Shown: positions 34,008-41,227 of the stretch, in pieces
Layout: the number at the start of each line of letters is the position of its first letter
How positions within the stretch are numbered: position 1 is the stretch's first letter
Origin: Bacteroidota bacterium
Lineage (GTDB): Bacteria; Bacteroidota; Bacteroidia; Flavobacteriales; Weeksellaceae
Direction of reading: 5' to 3'
Assembly: GCA_023457935.1 (NCBI GenBank)
Contig: JAEXBA010000029.1
Span: 1-61,735 of the forward strand
DNA length: 61,735 bases
Made by a program: the position numbers and the translations under genes
The notes under the pieces: model-generated
Databases searched by the model: none
What the model saw: the letters and a program-made list of their open reading frames with translations, nothing else
Told to the model about the DNA's origin: nothing

Positions 34008-34583
34008 TTAGCGTTTTGCGTGTTGATTTCTTATTCTGCTGAAAGTTTCAGGTGTCATCCCAATCATTGAAGCTAAATACTGTAAAGGAACTGTATTAAA
34101 TAATTCCTTATTAAACTCGAAAAGTTGATTGTAACGCTGTTCAGCATTTAAAGAAATTTGATTGACAATTCTTTGCTCTAAATATCCGAAACATTTTGCA
34201 ATAAATAACTTTTCTAATCTGTTCCAATCCTTAATGTGGTGGGACATTGAGCTCAATTTGGCCTGATCTATAACGAATATTTCACAGTCCGAAAGTGCCT
34301 GAATGTTCCAGCGGGCTGGTTTATTGAAATAGAAACTAACAATATCCACAACAAAAAATCCGGATGTAGAAATCCATTTTGTAATTTCTTTACCGTCAGC
34401 ATCAACAAAAAATTCCCTTAAAATACCCGACTGAACAAATCCCAGTTTATTCGAATAATCATTTTCCTTCAGAAAAAAAACATTCTTAGTGAAAAATTCT
34501 AGTTCAAATTCGTTGCTTATTAAGCTTAACGTTTCTTCGTTTACGTCAAAATAATTTTTCAGATATTTTTGGAATTCGGTCAT
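34008..34583 (-). CDS. Crp/Fnr family transcriptional regulator
   Basis: A 191-residue cyclic-nucleotide-binding-fold regulator. The beta-roll (NDYSNKLGFVQSGILREFFVDADGKEIT in part) is followed by the long dimer helix and a short C-terminal helix-turn-helix (LQYLASMIGMTPETFSRIRNQ). The DNA-binding part is of the minimal kind common in Bacteroidota, with residues near QRYNQL ahead of the helix-turn-helix. The Arg needed for cAMP binding is not evident, so the effector is unknown. Lies upstream of the SRPBCC gene, its probable target or partner. Confidence 0.88.
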   Translation of the reverse strand: MTEFQKYLKNYFDVNEETLSLISNEFELEFFTKNVFFLKENDYSNKLGFVQSGILREFFVDADGKEITKWISTSGFFVVDIVSFYFNKPARWNIQALSDCEIFVIDQAKLSSMSHHIKDWNRLEKLFIAKCFGYLEQRIVNQISLNAEQRYNQLFEFNKELFNTVPLQYLASMIGMTPETFSRIRNQHAKR

Positions 34584-34620
34584 TGGTGTTTTTTTAAGCC
34601 AGTTAATGGAAATGGAATTC

Positions 34621-34775
34621 GCGAGCCGCTTTGAGCAAATGGTTTTCCACTGACTAAATTACAAAAAACAGGGTAGTTGAATTGCTAGTTCTCGGATTCC
34701 GCTAAAATAATACAAAAGGAAAAAGTTGCTAAATCAATTCTCAACGAAGATATTGGATTCGCCGAACAGCTTTTT
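34621..34775. repeat. Array spacer E1
   Basis: Includes CCGCTTTGAGCAAAT..TTTTCCACTGACTAAATTAC, the most conserved block of the spacer family, a central CGGATTCCG part, and at its right end CGCCGAACAGCTTTTT, matching E2 and not E4-E6. The right end stops 3 bp before the stop codon of the next gene. Confidence 0.65.
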
Positions 34776-34777
34776 TC

Positions 34778-35572
34778 TTAATAGGAAATAACATATGAAA
34801 TACTTATCAAGTTTAAATTTCGAGATAGGATTTGCCATTTGTTTGAATACTGATTGTAGAAGTAAATTTTCCCTTTTGATTTAGAATTATAAAATTGAAT
34901 GGAGGGATCTTTAAACTTTTTCTTAGTTGTGCCTGTTTGGTCGATAATTCTTAAACTTACTAATACACTTTCGTCGAATGGAATATTAAAATCCTTAAGA
35001 TCGATTTTATTATTACTTTTTTTAATTAAATCGTTAACATTCAATATGATAGCTTCTGTATTTAGTGGTTCTTTACTTATGCCGTCGTCAGTATTATCAT
35101 AGAAATCAATTTTTAACAGAGTTTCGTTGTTATATATTCTTTTTATCGGTATTGAAATTTCTTTAATTTTTCCAATCTTTTTCTTTTCGCCTTCAATAAT
35201 GAACCCTATCGTCAGATCATTTGGAAGATTGGTAGCATTTTGTTTTAGATATCTGTCGTTATATTCAATATCTTTTTTCTCTTTTATGATAACTTCTCTT
35301 ATGTCAATTACTTTTGGATTGAGGTATGCAATACTGTCAAAACTGCTAATATTTTTATCAATATAACCTGTTTTTTTTATCCTTATAGAAGTTTCATTTT
35401 GATGTTTCAATTGAATAATTCCCAAAGAATCTGAAAAGTATGAATTCCCATTAACAATTACTTCAGCATAAGGTATTGGTGTTTTATCTAAAGTATCTGC
35501 AACTGTTATTTTTTGACAGAGGAAAAAAGTTGAGAAGAAGATAAATAATATATTAACATACTTTTTCATCAT
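34778..35572 (-). CDS. Secreted protein with carboxypeptidase-regulatory-like domain, unknown function
   Basis: A 264-residue protein (start at ATG 35572 or the adjacent ATG 35569, MKKYVNILFIFFSTFFLCQ being the signal peptide). The N-terminal mature region (about 22-80: DTLDKTPIPYAEVIVNGNSYFSDSLGIIQL) is the carboxypeptidase-D-like regulatory beta fold common on Bacteroidota surface proteins. The rest (FIIEGEKKKIGKIKEISIPIKR onward) is beta-rich without a family I recognise. AT-rich codon use stands out from the housekeeping genes. Single gene between spacers E1 and E2. Role unknown. Confidence 0.7.
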   Translation of the reverse strand: MMKKYVNILFIFFSTFFLCQKITVADTLDKTPIPYAEVIVNGNSYFSDSLGIIQLKHQNETSIRIKKTGYIDKNISSFDSIAYLNPKVIDIREVIIKEKKDIEYNDRYLKQNATNLPNDLTIGFIIEGEKKKIGKIKEISIPIKRIYNNETLLKIDFYDNTDDGISKEPLNTEAIILNVNDLIKKSNNKIDLKDFNIPFDESVLVSLRIIDQTGTTKKKFKDPSIQFYNSKSKGKIYFYNQYSNKWQILSRNLNLISISYVISY

Positions 35573-35583
35573 GATAATCTGTA

Positions 35584-35745
35584 TGAGGGGCGGGCTGCTT
35601 TCAACAAAAAATTGGAAAGAAACCACCTTTAGCAAAAATTTTTTCTACGGACCAAAATACGAAATAACAAGAGGAAAATAATATTTAAGATACTGCGAAT
35701 GAATTCTCACAGAATATTGGCCTTGCCAAACAGCTTTGTAAAGCC
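35584..35745. repeat. Array spacer E2
   Basis: Left part GGGGCGGGCTGCTTTCAACAAAAAATTGGAAAG matches the left half of E4 and E6 (given here in short pieces: GGGCGGGCT, GGAAAGAAAACC). A degraded CACTGACTAAA block and GATACTGCGAATGAATTC follow; the right end TTGCCAAACAGCTTTG matches E1. No GTTAGC core is left. Confidence 0.6.
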
Positions 35746-35756
35746 GTTTGCGAATT

Positions 35757-36413
35757 TTATCTAACCTGCAGTGTTTTCTTGTTGAAAATCAGCAGCTTCC
35801 TTAAAGAGAAATAAGCTAAAATTAAATATCCTGAAATTAAGTAATAGGTTTCGGTTGGGGAATATTTTAAAATTTTTTCGAAAAAATTAGAATGTTGATA
35901 GTCGAAGTCGTTTTTGTCAAGATATTCCCGGCCAATTACACCACCACATACCGAAATTTTATTTTCAGCATTATTTTCAGTTTTTCTGTGAACGAGATAA
36001 AACGCGTTTGTTTTTCCTGTATCCAGTCCAAACCGGTCTTGATTGGCTTTTTCCATTAAATTAACTAGTTTTACCACATCACCATAGGAGTTTTCATCTG
36101 AAAACTGAAATTTTATTCCAGTTCTGTCAATATTTTTGTTTTCTATATTCTCAATCATTGTAAAATATTTCTTTTCAATTTCTTCACTGAAATTTGTAGG
36201 AACATTCACAACATCATATTTATATCCGTCAATTGGAATTACTGCATATTCCGGTGGCTTCTGTCCTTTTTTTGCTTTGGCGGGAAGTCCTAAATCAAGA
36301 ACACGCAAATTCAAATTGTCATAAGCGGGTTTCGCATACATCCAAAAAATAATCGGAACGAAAATTAAGCTGATCATTCCACCTGCGTAGTATATTTTTT
36401 TATGCGTTTTCAT
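35757..36413 (-). CDS. Membrane-anchored protein, unknown function
   Basis: A 218-residue protein with an N-terminal membrane helix (about 9-26) and a C-terminal one (about 192-206), separated by a soluble domain of about 160 residues (AVIPIDGYKYDVVNVPTNFSEE, YLVHRKTENNAENKISVCGG in parts). No enzymatic motif. It is a single gene between spacers E2 and E3, with its start codon 25 nt from the GTTAGC core of E3, as in a compact gene cassette. AT-rich. Probably an orphan accessory gene. Confidence 0.6.
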   Translation of the reverse strand: MKTHKKIYYAGGMISLIFVPIIFWMYAKPAYDNLNLRVLDLGLPAKAKKGQKPPEYAVIPIDGYKYDVVNVPTNFSEEIEKKYFTMIENIENKNIDRTGIKFQFSDENSYGDVVKLVNLMEKANQDRFGLDTGKTNAFYLVHRKTENNAENKISVCGGVIGREYLDKNDFDYQHSNFFEKILKYSPTETYYLISGYLILAYFSLRKLLIFNKKTLQVR

Positions 36414-36435
36414 TCAGCCTTGTTTTGGCAAGGTT

Positions 36436-36631
36436 GCCGCTAACGGGAAAAGTATTGGTGAAGGGCGGCACTTTAACCAAAATTCGGAAAGCAAAAATAT
36501 TTTTCCACTGACTAAAATACGAAAATAAAGGAAGCGGAAATCATAGAGTTTCTGATTCTGTTATAATAATAAAACAAGAGGGTTTCCGTTAGGTTTCAAC
36601 GCCGTCTTTTGCAATTACGATGCTGTGCGTC
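36436..36631. repeat. Array spacer E3
   Basis: On the plus strand it opens GCCGCTAACGGGAAAAG (core GCTAAC at 36439-36444), then GAAGGGCGGC, CGGAAAGC, TTTTCCACTGACTAAAATAC and GAAGCGGAAATCATAGA, all shared with E4. Its right end is of a third type: CTTTTGCAATTACGATGCTGTGCG. Confidence 0.7.
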
Positions 36632-36637
36632 CGGCCA

Positions 36638-37456
36638 CTACTCGGTTTTGTTTAATGTCCAAATTATTGCTTTTTCCTTTGTTGCTCTAAAAATTGTTGT
36701 ATGCTTTTCTTTTGGTTCGTCAGAAAATTTCCATTGAATGTTTGTTAGGTTTTCAGACTTCAAAATCTCTGCTAATTGTTTTGTAAAAGGTGAAATATCT
36801 TCTGCATTTGAAGAAGCAAACCAAATCCGTTTGTCAGCAGATGGAAATTTTGCTAAATGTTGATTTGCTGTTCTTACCAAATAATGATTATTCCACCATA
36901 ATGAAGGATCAAAAGCGATGTAATGGTCAAACATTTCAGGTTTCAGTAAAAATGTTTCGATCACAAAAAGTCCTGATGCAGATTCTCCAATTATACTTTT
37001 TTCAGCCGTTGTTCTGTATCGTTTATTAATTTCAGGGAAAAGTTCTTCCTGTATAAAGGCTCTGAATTTTTCTGAGCCACCAACCACCGGTGCAATTTCT
37101 TTGTCTTTTGCAACTTCTGTAAAACCTGTCAGATCTCGTCTCCGTTGGGTGTTTTCAATTCCAACAAGTATTAAAGGTTTTATTTTCTTTTCTTTAATCA
37201 GTTTAGCCAGTGTATTTGCAATGTGAGGAAAGTCTTCTTTTATTCCACCATCGGCCATATACATTACGGGCAAAGAGTCTTTACTTGCTTTATAATTTTC
37301 CGGTGTCCAAACGTTAATTACTCTTTCTTCGGCAACGTGTTTAGATTGAATTTTAAAAGTTTCGTGTTCAGGAATTGGATCTTTTGGTTGTGATGCATTT
37401 GAGCAACTTGTCCATGTTAAAACTATAAACAGCAGGTTGTAATAAATGAATTTCAT
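36638..37456 (-). CDS. Alpha/beta hydrolase-fold esterase, lipoprotein (enterochelin esterase-like)
   Basis: A 272-residue protein of the esterase D/Fes-like family. A lipobox-like LTWTSCS puts a lipidated Cys near residue 18. The nucleophile elbow is IIGESASGLFVIE (Ser in GESASG) and the upstream strand LPVMYMADGGIKEDFPHIA is typical of the family. The likely acid and His (KEKHTTIF) follow near the C-terminus. Such enzymes cleave ester-linked siderophores or other esters; substrate unknown. It is single between spacers E3 and E4, with its start 22 nt from a core-like CAAC. Confidence 0.85.
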   Translation of the reverse strand: MKFIYYNLLFIVLTWTSCSNASQPKDPIPEHETFKIQSKHVAEERVINVWTPENYKASKDSLPVMYMADGGIKEDFPHIANTLAKLIKEKKIKPLILVGIENTQRRRDLTGFTEVAKDKEIAPVVGGSEKFRAFIQEELFPEINKRYRTTAEKSIIGESASGLFVIETFLLKPEMFDHYIAFDPSLWWNNHYLVRTANQHLAKFPSADKRIWFASSNAEDISPFTKQLAEILKSENLTNIQWKFSDEPKEKHTTIFRATKEKAIIWTLNKTE

Positions 37457-37477
37457 ATTTTCTGTTTTTGTCGATTA

Positions 37478-37731
37478 TCAACGATGTCGCACAAAGGAAA
37501 AATTATTTGCGAAGGGTGCTGCTTTGAATAAAAAGTCGGAAAGAAAACCGTCTTGAGCAAATATTTTTTCCACTGACTAAATTATGAAAATAAAGGAAGC
37601 GGAAATCATAGATTCTCCGATTCCATAAAAAATAAAACTCAGAGGAAAAAATATTTTGTCGATACTGCAACTGAATTCTCATTGAATATTTTCAACCCTG
37701 ACTTTTGCAAATACACTGTTAGCCGCAGTTT
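37478..37731. repeat. Array spacer E4 (longest)
   Basis: Left arm ATTATTTGCGAAGGGT pairs with right arm ACCCTGACTTTTGCAAAT, giving an imperfect long hairpin. The spacer holds TTTTTTCCACTGACTAAATTA, GAAGCGGAAATCATAGA and GATACTGCAACTGAATTC. The right end is ACTGTTAGCCGCAG (core GTTAGC at 37718-37723), 8 bp from the stop codon of the next gene. Confidence 0.75.
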
Positions 37732-38169
37732 TTAATTTATATCAAATTTCATTTTAAAATGTGTTTCTGTTTCAGCATATGGTACAAAACCAATTTTTTT
37801 ATAAAGTCTTTTTGCGTTTACATTTTTTTTAAGAACCTGCAATTCCACATGCTTTACTTTTGCTTCCGTATTTTCAATTAAATCAAGTATAATTTTAGTG
37901 CCAATCCCACGGTTTTGATATTCAGGCAGTAACATTATATTCTCAATAAGGGCCCTATCCTGACACTTCTCTATAACTATAAATCCAATTTTTACATTTT
38001 CAATGTATATTATTTTTGTTTTTTGAGGACTAAAATTTTTATTATGATATCCGATTTGAAAATCTTCATTCCAACCCCAAATCTCATCGATAAGATTTTT
38101 TGTAGATAATTTTTTCACTAAAAAAGTAAAATTGATATCTTCTAAATCACAATTTTTTAAAGTATACAT
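37732..38169 (-). CDS. GNAT N-acetyltransferase
   Basis: A 145-residue GNAT protein with the acetyl-CoA-binding motif in NIMLLPEYQNRGIGTKIILDLIE (Q/RxxGxG as QNRGIG) and the C-terminal pattern VLKKNVNAKRLYKKIGFVPY. Complete fold; N-terminus MYTLKNCDLEDINFTF. Acyl-acceptor unknown (amine, peptide or antibiotic are all possible). AT-rich, single gene between spacers E4 and E5. Typical of cargo genes in cassette arrays. Confidence 0.88.
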   Translation of the reverse strand: MYTLKNCDLEDINFTFLVKKLSTKNLIDEIWGWNEDFQIGYHNKNFSPQKTKIIYIENVKIGFIVIEKCQDRALIENIMLLPEYQNRGIGTKIILDLIENTEAKVKHVELQVLKKNVNAKRLYKKIGFVPYAETETHFKMKFDIN

Positions 38170-38235
38170 TCTATTTTCGATAGTTGGTAAATTGCTTTTT
38201 CAGATTGATAAATTAAGGAAAAATGCAATATGAAA

Positions 38236-38318
38236 AGCAAGTTGCTACTAACTGCAACTGAATTCTCACAGAATATATTCAACCCCGCCTTTTGCAAATA
38301 CACTGTTAGCTGTAGTTT
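38236..38318. repeat. Array spacer E5 (right half only)
   Basis: Has ACTGCAACTGAATTCTCACAGAATATATTCAACCCCGCCTTTTGCAAATACACTGTTAGCTGTAG, cited here in parts: GAATTCTCACAGAATAT, CCCGCCTTTTGCAAATAC and core GTTAGC at 38305-38310. The left half present in E4 and E6 is absent. The core is 9 bp from the stop codon of the next gene. Confidence 0.7.
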
Positions 38319-38319
38319 T

Positions 38320-39021
38320 TTATTTGATTTTATACAACTTCAACTTATTTGCTTTTATATAATTTATCATATCATTTTGAAACTGTTTAACAAAATCTTC
38401 ATTATAGAAATATGATTCAATAATTTCAGTTGATTTTAATTCTTTGTAACCATCCACAAATGAATTCCATCTTTTTTCCCAGTTTGAACTTTGATCTTGA
38501 AATTTATTATTCAATTCTTGCATTGTTTTAAATTTACCAAAAAATTCTTCTAAAACTTTGCGATAGTCAGCTGCTAATTTTGCCATTTTTGCTTCCTCCA
38601 TAGATTCTAAAGCAATTATAGAAAGTTCGGGGTAATTGAAAAGGAATTGATAAACACCACCGTTATTAACTTGAGCTTCAAAATTAACAAGAGTAAATAG
38701 AACTCTTTGTTCCTTTGTTAATTGTCTTAAAAATTCTGAATGATTTTCATTTTTGTCCATTTTATCATAAACATCATTGCATAATTTCTCTATTAAATCA
38801 GAATATACATTTGGATATTGTTTATATTCTTCTCCAGCATATTTTTGCTCTATTTTTTCAATAAAGCTACTATTTAGAACGGGAAGAAAATTTTCAGTTG
38901 ATTTTTTTTCCTCCAATTCAAGAAAATTTATAGTATTTTGTTTTTGAGCTTTATTATTTGAACAATTTAATGTTAAAGCAAAAACTGAAAAAAATCTGAG
39001 AATTCTTTTTATACGACTCAT
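38320..39021 (-). CDS. DMP19 (DUF4375) family lipoprotein
   Basis: A 233-residue protein with a probable lipoprotein signal (FSVFALTLNC, Cys20) and a DMP19/DUF4375 domain: LTKEQRVLFTLVNFEAQVNNGGVYQFLFNYP is the family hallmark, given here in parts (FEAQVNNGGVYQF). In Neisseria DMP19 is a DNA-mimic protein, but most members, including this exported one, have no proven role. The start codon lies 15 nt from the GTTAGC core of E6 and the stop 9 bp from the core of E5, so the gene almost fills its unit. Strongly AT-rich. Confidence 0.82.
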   Translation of the reverse strand: MSRIKRILRFFSVFALTLNCSNNKAQKQNTINFLELEEKKSTENFLPVLNSSFIEKIEQKYAGEEYKQYPNVYSDLIEKLCNDVYDKMDKNENHSEFLRQLTKEQRVLFTLVNFEAQVNNGGVYQFLFNYPELSIIALESMEEAKMAKLAADYRKVLEEFFGKFKTMQELNNKFQDQSSNWEKRWNSFVDGYKELKSTEIIESYFYNEDFVKQFQNDMINYIKANKLKLYKIK

Positions 39022-39033
39022 TTATTAAAAATT

Positions 39034-39236
39034 ACAGCTAACGGAAAAAGTATTTGCGAAGGGCGGGCTATTTTGAACAAAAGATCGAAAGGAAAACCAC
39101 TTTGAGCAAAATATTTTTTCCACTGACTAAATTACAAAAATAAAGGAAGTGGAAAATATTTTGCGGATACTGCTAACTGAATTCTTATAGAATGTATTCA
39201 ACCCCCGCCTTTTGCAAATACACTGTTAGCTACAGT
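39034..39236. repeat. Array spacer E6 (most complete copy)
   Basis: About 200 bp. Plus-strand left arm GCTAACGGAAAAAG / TATTTGCGAAGGGCGGG (39037-39067) is an imperfect inverted match to right arm CCCGCCTTTTGCAAATA / CACTGTTAGC (39204-39230), with extra unpaired bases near the core as in attC folds. The middle has TTTTTTCCACTGACTAAATTAC; on the minus strand this region includes a TATTTTTG -7-like box reading towards the DMP19 gene. Confidence 0.8.
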
Positions 39237-40060
39237 ATTTTTATTCTTATGTATTGATATTTATTATTATACAATCCTTTTTCATTCCAAAATGATTTTA
39301 CATTGTGAACCGTCAAATACAAATACCCATCTCTATTCCAAAACATTTCATTATTTTCTAATAATGGCATCCATTTTTTGAAACTTGCACTCATTTTTTG
39401 ATTGACCTCATTATCAGAGATTTCGTAAAGTTCTAAATCTGCTGTAGTTTCGTAACCATTTGAATTTATACAAATAATATTTTTTTTGTCAGGCGAAATG
39501 TATGGATAATCTATAAAAGTATTCGTTCTGTCTCCGCTTGTTTTGTCAACGAATATATAATCACCACCTTCATAATAAGAGCCGGCAATTAGATATTTGT
39601 TTATGAAATCCATTTGTCCTACGTAAGTAAATATTTGCATTCCGTCATTATCTTGTGGCTTGTCAATAAACGTTACAGTCTTATTTTTACATTTCAATTC
39701 TGTAATTCCATTTTTCTTTTTTACAGCGGTTGTATCAGCTAAAAGAAAATTTATAGAAGTATTTTTCTTGCTGTCAAATAAGGCCTTATCTATTAGCTCT
39801 AAAGTAATATATTTTGTAAGTTGTTTCCCATTTTCAAAGAATTCTGTTTTTTGATTTACGTTCAAAGATGAAATTATATTTAGGTCAGTAGAAACTAGTA
39901 AGTCATCATCTGTTTTATTGAACGAAATTTTAGGTTGTGTTGCTACTGTATCTCTCGGCAAACTCTGCGTTGCCACATTGTTTGTTTTATTATTATTCCT
40001 ATTGCAACTAAAAAGTGTCAGAACTAAAGCGCAATAAATTGTGTGTAGTGGTGTCGTCAT
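39230..40060 (-). CDS. Lipoprotein, unknown function
   Basis: A 276-residue protein; I use ATG 40060 because MTTPLHTIYCALVLTLFSC is a lipoprotein signal (Cys19) followed by an Asn/Thr-rich linker. The rest is beta-rich with repeating strand-turn units (VGQMDFINKYLIAGSYYEGGD, KTSGDRTNTFIDYPYISPD in parts, ICINSNGYETTADLELYEI), reminiscent of a beta-propeller-like or WG-repeat layout, which I cannot confirm. The TAG stop is itself part of the spacer core (TGTAGCTAAC). The start codon is 9 nt from another GTTAGC core at 40070-40075, which marks the right edge of the array. Confidence 0.7.
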   Translation of the reverse strand: MTTPLHTIYCALVLTLFSCNRNNNKTNNVATQSLPRDTVATQPKISFNKTDDDLLVSTDLNIISSLNVNQKTEFFENGKQLTKYITLELIDKALFDSKKNTSINFLLADTTAVKKKNGITELKCKNKTVTFIDKPQDNDGMQIFTYVGQMDFINKYLIAGSYYEGGDYIFVDKTSGDRTNTFIDYPYISPDKKNIICINSNGYETTADLELYEISDNEVNQKMSASFKKWMPLLENNEMFWNRDGYLYLTVHNVKSFWNEKGLYNNKYQYIRIKIL

Positions 40061-40063
40061 AAT

Positions 40064-40075
40064 ATTGTAGCTAAC
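40064..40075 (-). other. Right boundary core of the cassette-like array
   Basis: On the minus strand AAAGTTAGCTACAA, with GTTAGC at 40075-40070, precedes the first gene of the array by 9 nt. The ten bases GTTAGCTACA are the exact inverse of TGTAGCTAAC at the far end of the same gene. No array spacer is found beyond this point. Confidence 0.65.
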
Positions 40076-40148
40076 TTTCAAATTTATCAAAATAATTCCA
40101 TGTAATAACATGGATTTAAAGTGTTGATTGTCAATAATAAAAACAATT

Positions 40149-40168
40149 ACAAACGACTACAAACGACT
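40149..40168. repeat. Tandem 10-bp repeat upstream of ssb
   Basis: ACAAACGACT occurs twice head to tail. It lies between the array boundary and the ssb gene; significance unknown. Confidence 0.5.
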
Positions 40169-40284
40169 CTAAATATTTCTTTACCGAATAATTTTTCCAA
40201 ACCGCTGAATCTTTGCAGCAGAGATTTGAAGAAATCAGTGACGACGGTTCAAGTCTGAATGTTTAACAATTAAAATTTATTATT

Positions 40285-40614
40285 ATGTCACTAAGAAACA
40301 GAGTTACCCTTGTAGGTAGAACAGGAAAAGAAGTTGAAACGGTAAACTTCGAAAACGGAAAAATTGCAAAAGTGAGTCTTGCAACAACCGATTATTACAC
40401 CAACGGAAAAGGTGAAAAAGTGGAAGAAACGCAGTGGCACAATCTGGTTTGCCACGGGAAAACGGCGGACATTATGGAAAAGTATGTCGATAAAGGAAAA
40501 GAAATCGCTGTGGAAGGGAAGATTACGTACAGAAGTTATGAAGACAGGGAAGGTGTGAAGCGTTATCTTACTGAAATCCGCGTAGACGAACTTGTTCTTT
40601 TGGGAAGCAAATAA
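40285..40614 (+). CDS. ssb: Single-stranded DNA-binding protein, short form without acidic tail
   Basis: A 109-residue SSB made only of the OB fold: SLRNRVTLVGRTGKEVE, then KVSLATTDYYTNGKGEK, ETQWHNLVCHGKTADIMEKYVDKGKEIAVEGK in pieces, ending RVDELVLLGSK. The Gly/Gln linker and the acidic DDIPF-like tip that recruit partner proteins are missing, so this is probably a secondary SSB paralogue and the main SSB lies elsewhere. Followed by a terminator and then an HRDC protein gene. Confidence 0.9.
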   Translation: MSLRNRVTLVGRTGKEVETVNFENGKIAKVSLATTDYYTNGKGEKVEETQWHNLVCHGKTADIMEKYVDKGKEIAVEGKITYRSYEDREGVKRYLTEIRVDELVLLGSK

Positions 40615-40624
40615 TGGATGCCGC

Positions 40625-40659
40625 AACCGGTGGAACTTCCGTTTCGCCGGTTTTTTTTA
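40625..40659 (+). terminator. Intrinsic terminator after ssb
   Basis: AACCGGTG pairs with CGCCGGTT around a 12-nt loop and TTTTTTT follows. It lies between ssb and the next start codon, so read-through is reduced. Confidence 0.75.
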
Positions 40660-40677
40660 ATTCTAAAAACACAAATC

Positions 40678-41124
40678 ATGAATGTAAAAATTTTCAAAGT
40701 AAGACTGGATAACGAGCTTATCACCAAAGATCAGAAAAAGCTTGATGATTTTCTTCACAGCAACGAAATCCTGAAATACGAATCCGCTTTTGTAAGCGCA
40801 GACGAACAGTTCTGGAGCGTCATTGTCTATTTCAACGAAACAAAAACTGAGGTAAAAGAAAACAAACGCGAAAAATATTCCGCTGAAGACGAACCGCTGA
40901 ATCCGGACGAAATTAAAATTCTCGACTGTCTGAAAATATGGCGCTCCGAAAAAGCCCGCGAACAGAATTTGCCGACTTATTTCATCGCCACAAACAAAGA
41001 ACTGACTTCCCTCGCGAAGTTTAAACCGGCAAAGAAAGAAGAACTGCAGGAAATTAAAGGTTTTGGAAAACACAAGATCGAAAATTACGGCGAGGAAATC
41101 ATTGAGATTTTAGAAAGTGTGTAA
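40678..41124 (+). CDS. HRDC domain protein
   Basis: A 148-residue protein starting at ATG 40678 (MNVKIFKVRLDNEL). The N-terminal 65 residues form a small alpha/beta region I do not recognise; residues about 75-148 are an HRDC domain (LKIWRSEKAREQNLPTYFIATNKELTSLA in pieces, then LQEIKGFGKHKIENYGEEIIEIL), the helical module that binds DNA or proteins in RecQ helicases and RNase D. No helicase or nuclease domain is attached. A stand-alone HRDC protein beside an SSB suggests a DNA-metabolism role (inference). Confidence 0.85.
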   Translation: MNVKIFKVRLDNELITKDQKKLDDFLHSNEILKYESAFVSADEQFWSVIVYFNETKTEVKENKREKYSAEDEPLNPDEIKILDCLKIWRSEKAREQNLPTYFIATNKELTSLAKFKPAKKEELQEIKGFGKHKIENYGEEIIEILESV

Positions 41125-41173
41125 TGGCTCTTGGAAAATGGTTTAAGAAGAATCTGTGTTTAATGCAATGTGG

Positions 41174-41206
41174 AAAGTCCGGCCAAAGCCGGACTTTCTG
41201 TTTTTT
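41174..41206 (+). terminator. Intrinsic terminator after the HRDC gene
   Basis: AAAGTCCGGC pairs with GCCGGACTTT around a 4-nt loop, followed by CTGTTTTTT. The stem may also stop the converging VWA gene. Confidence 0.85.
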
Positions 41207-41227
41207 AGGTTTTGTGACTCAATTTCC

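Noticed and set aside
33511..40075. A classical mobile integron
   Set aside because: No integrase gene is in the window and the core GTTAGC with C at the sixth position does not fit GTTRRRY. I therefore call it cassette-like and do not assign integron class.
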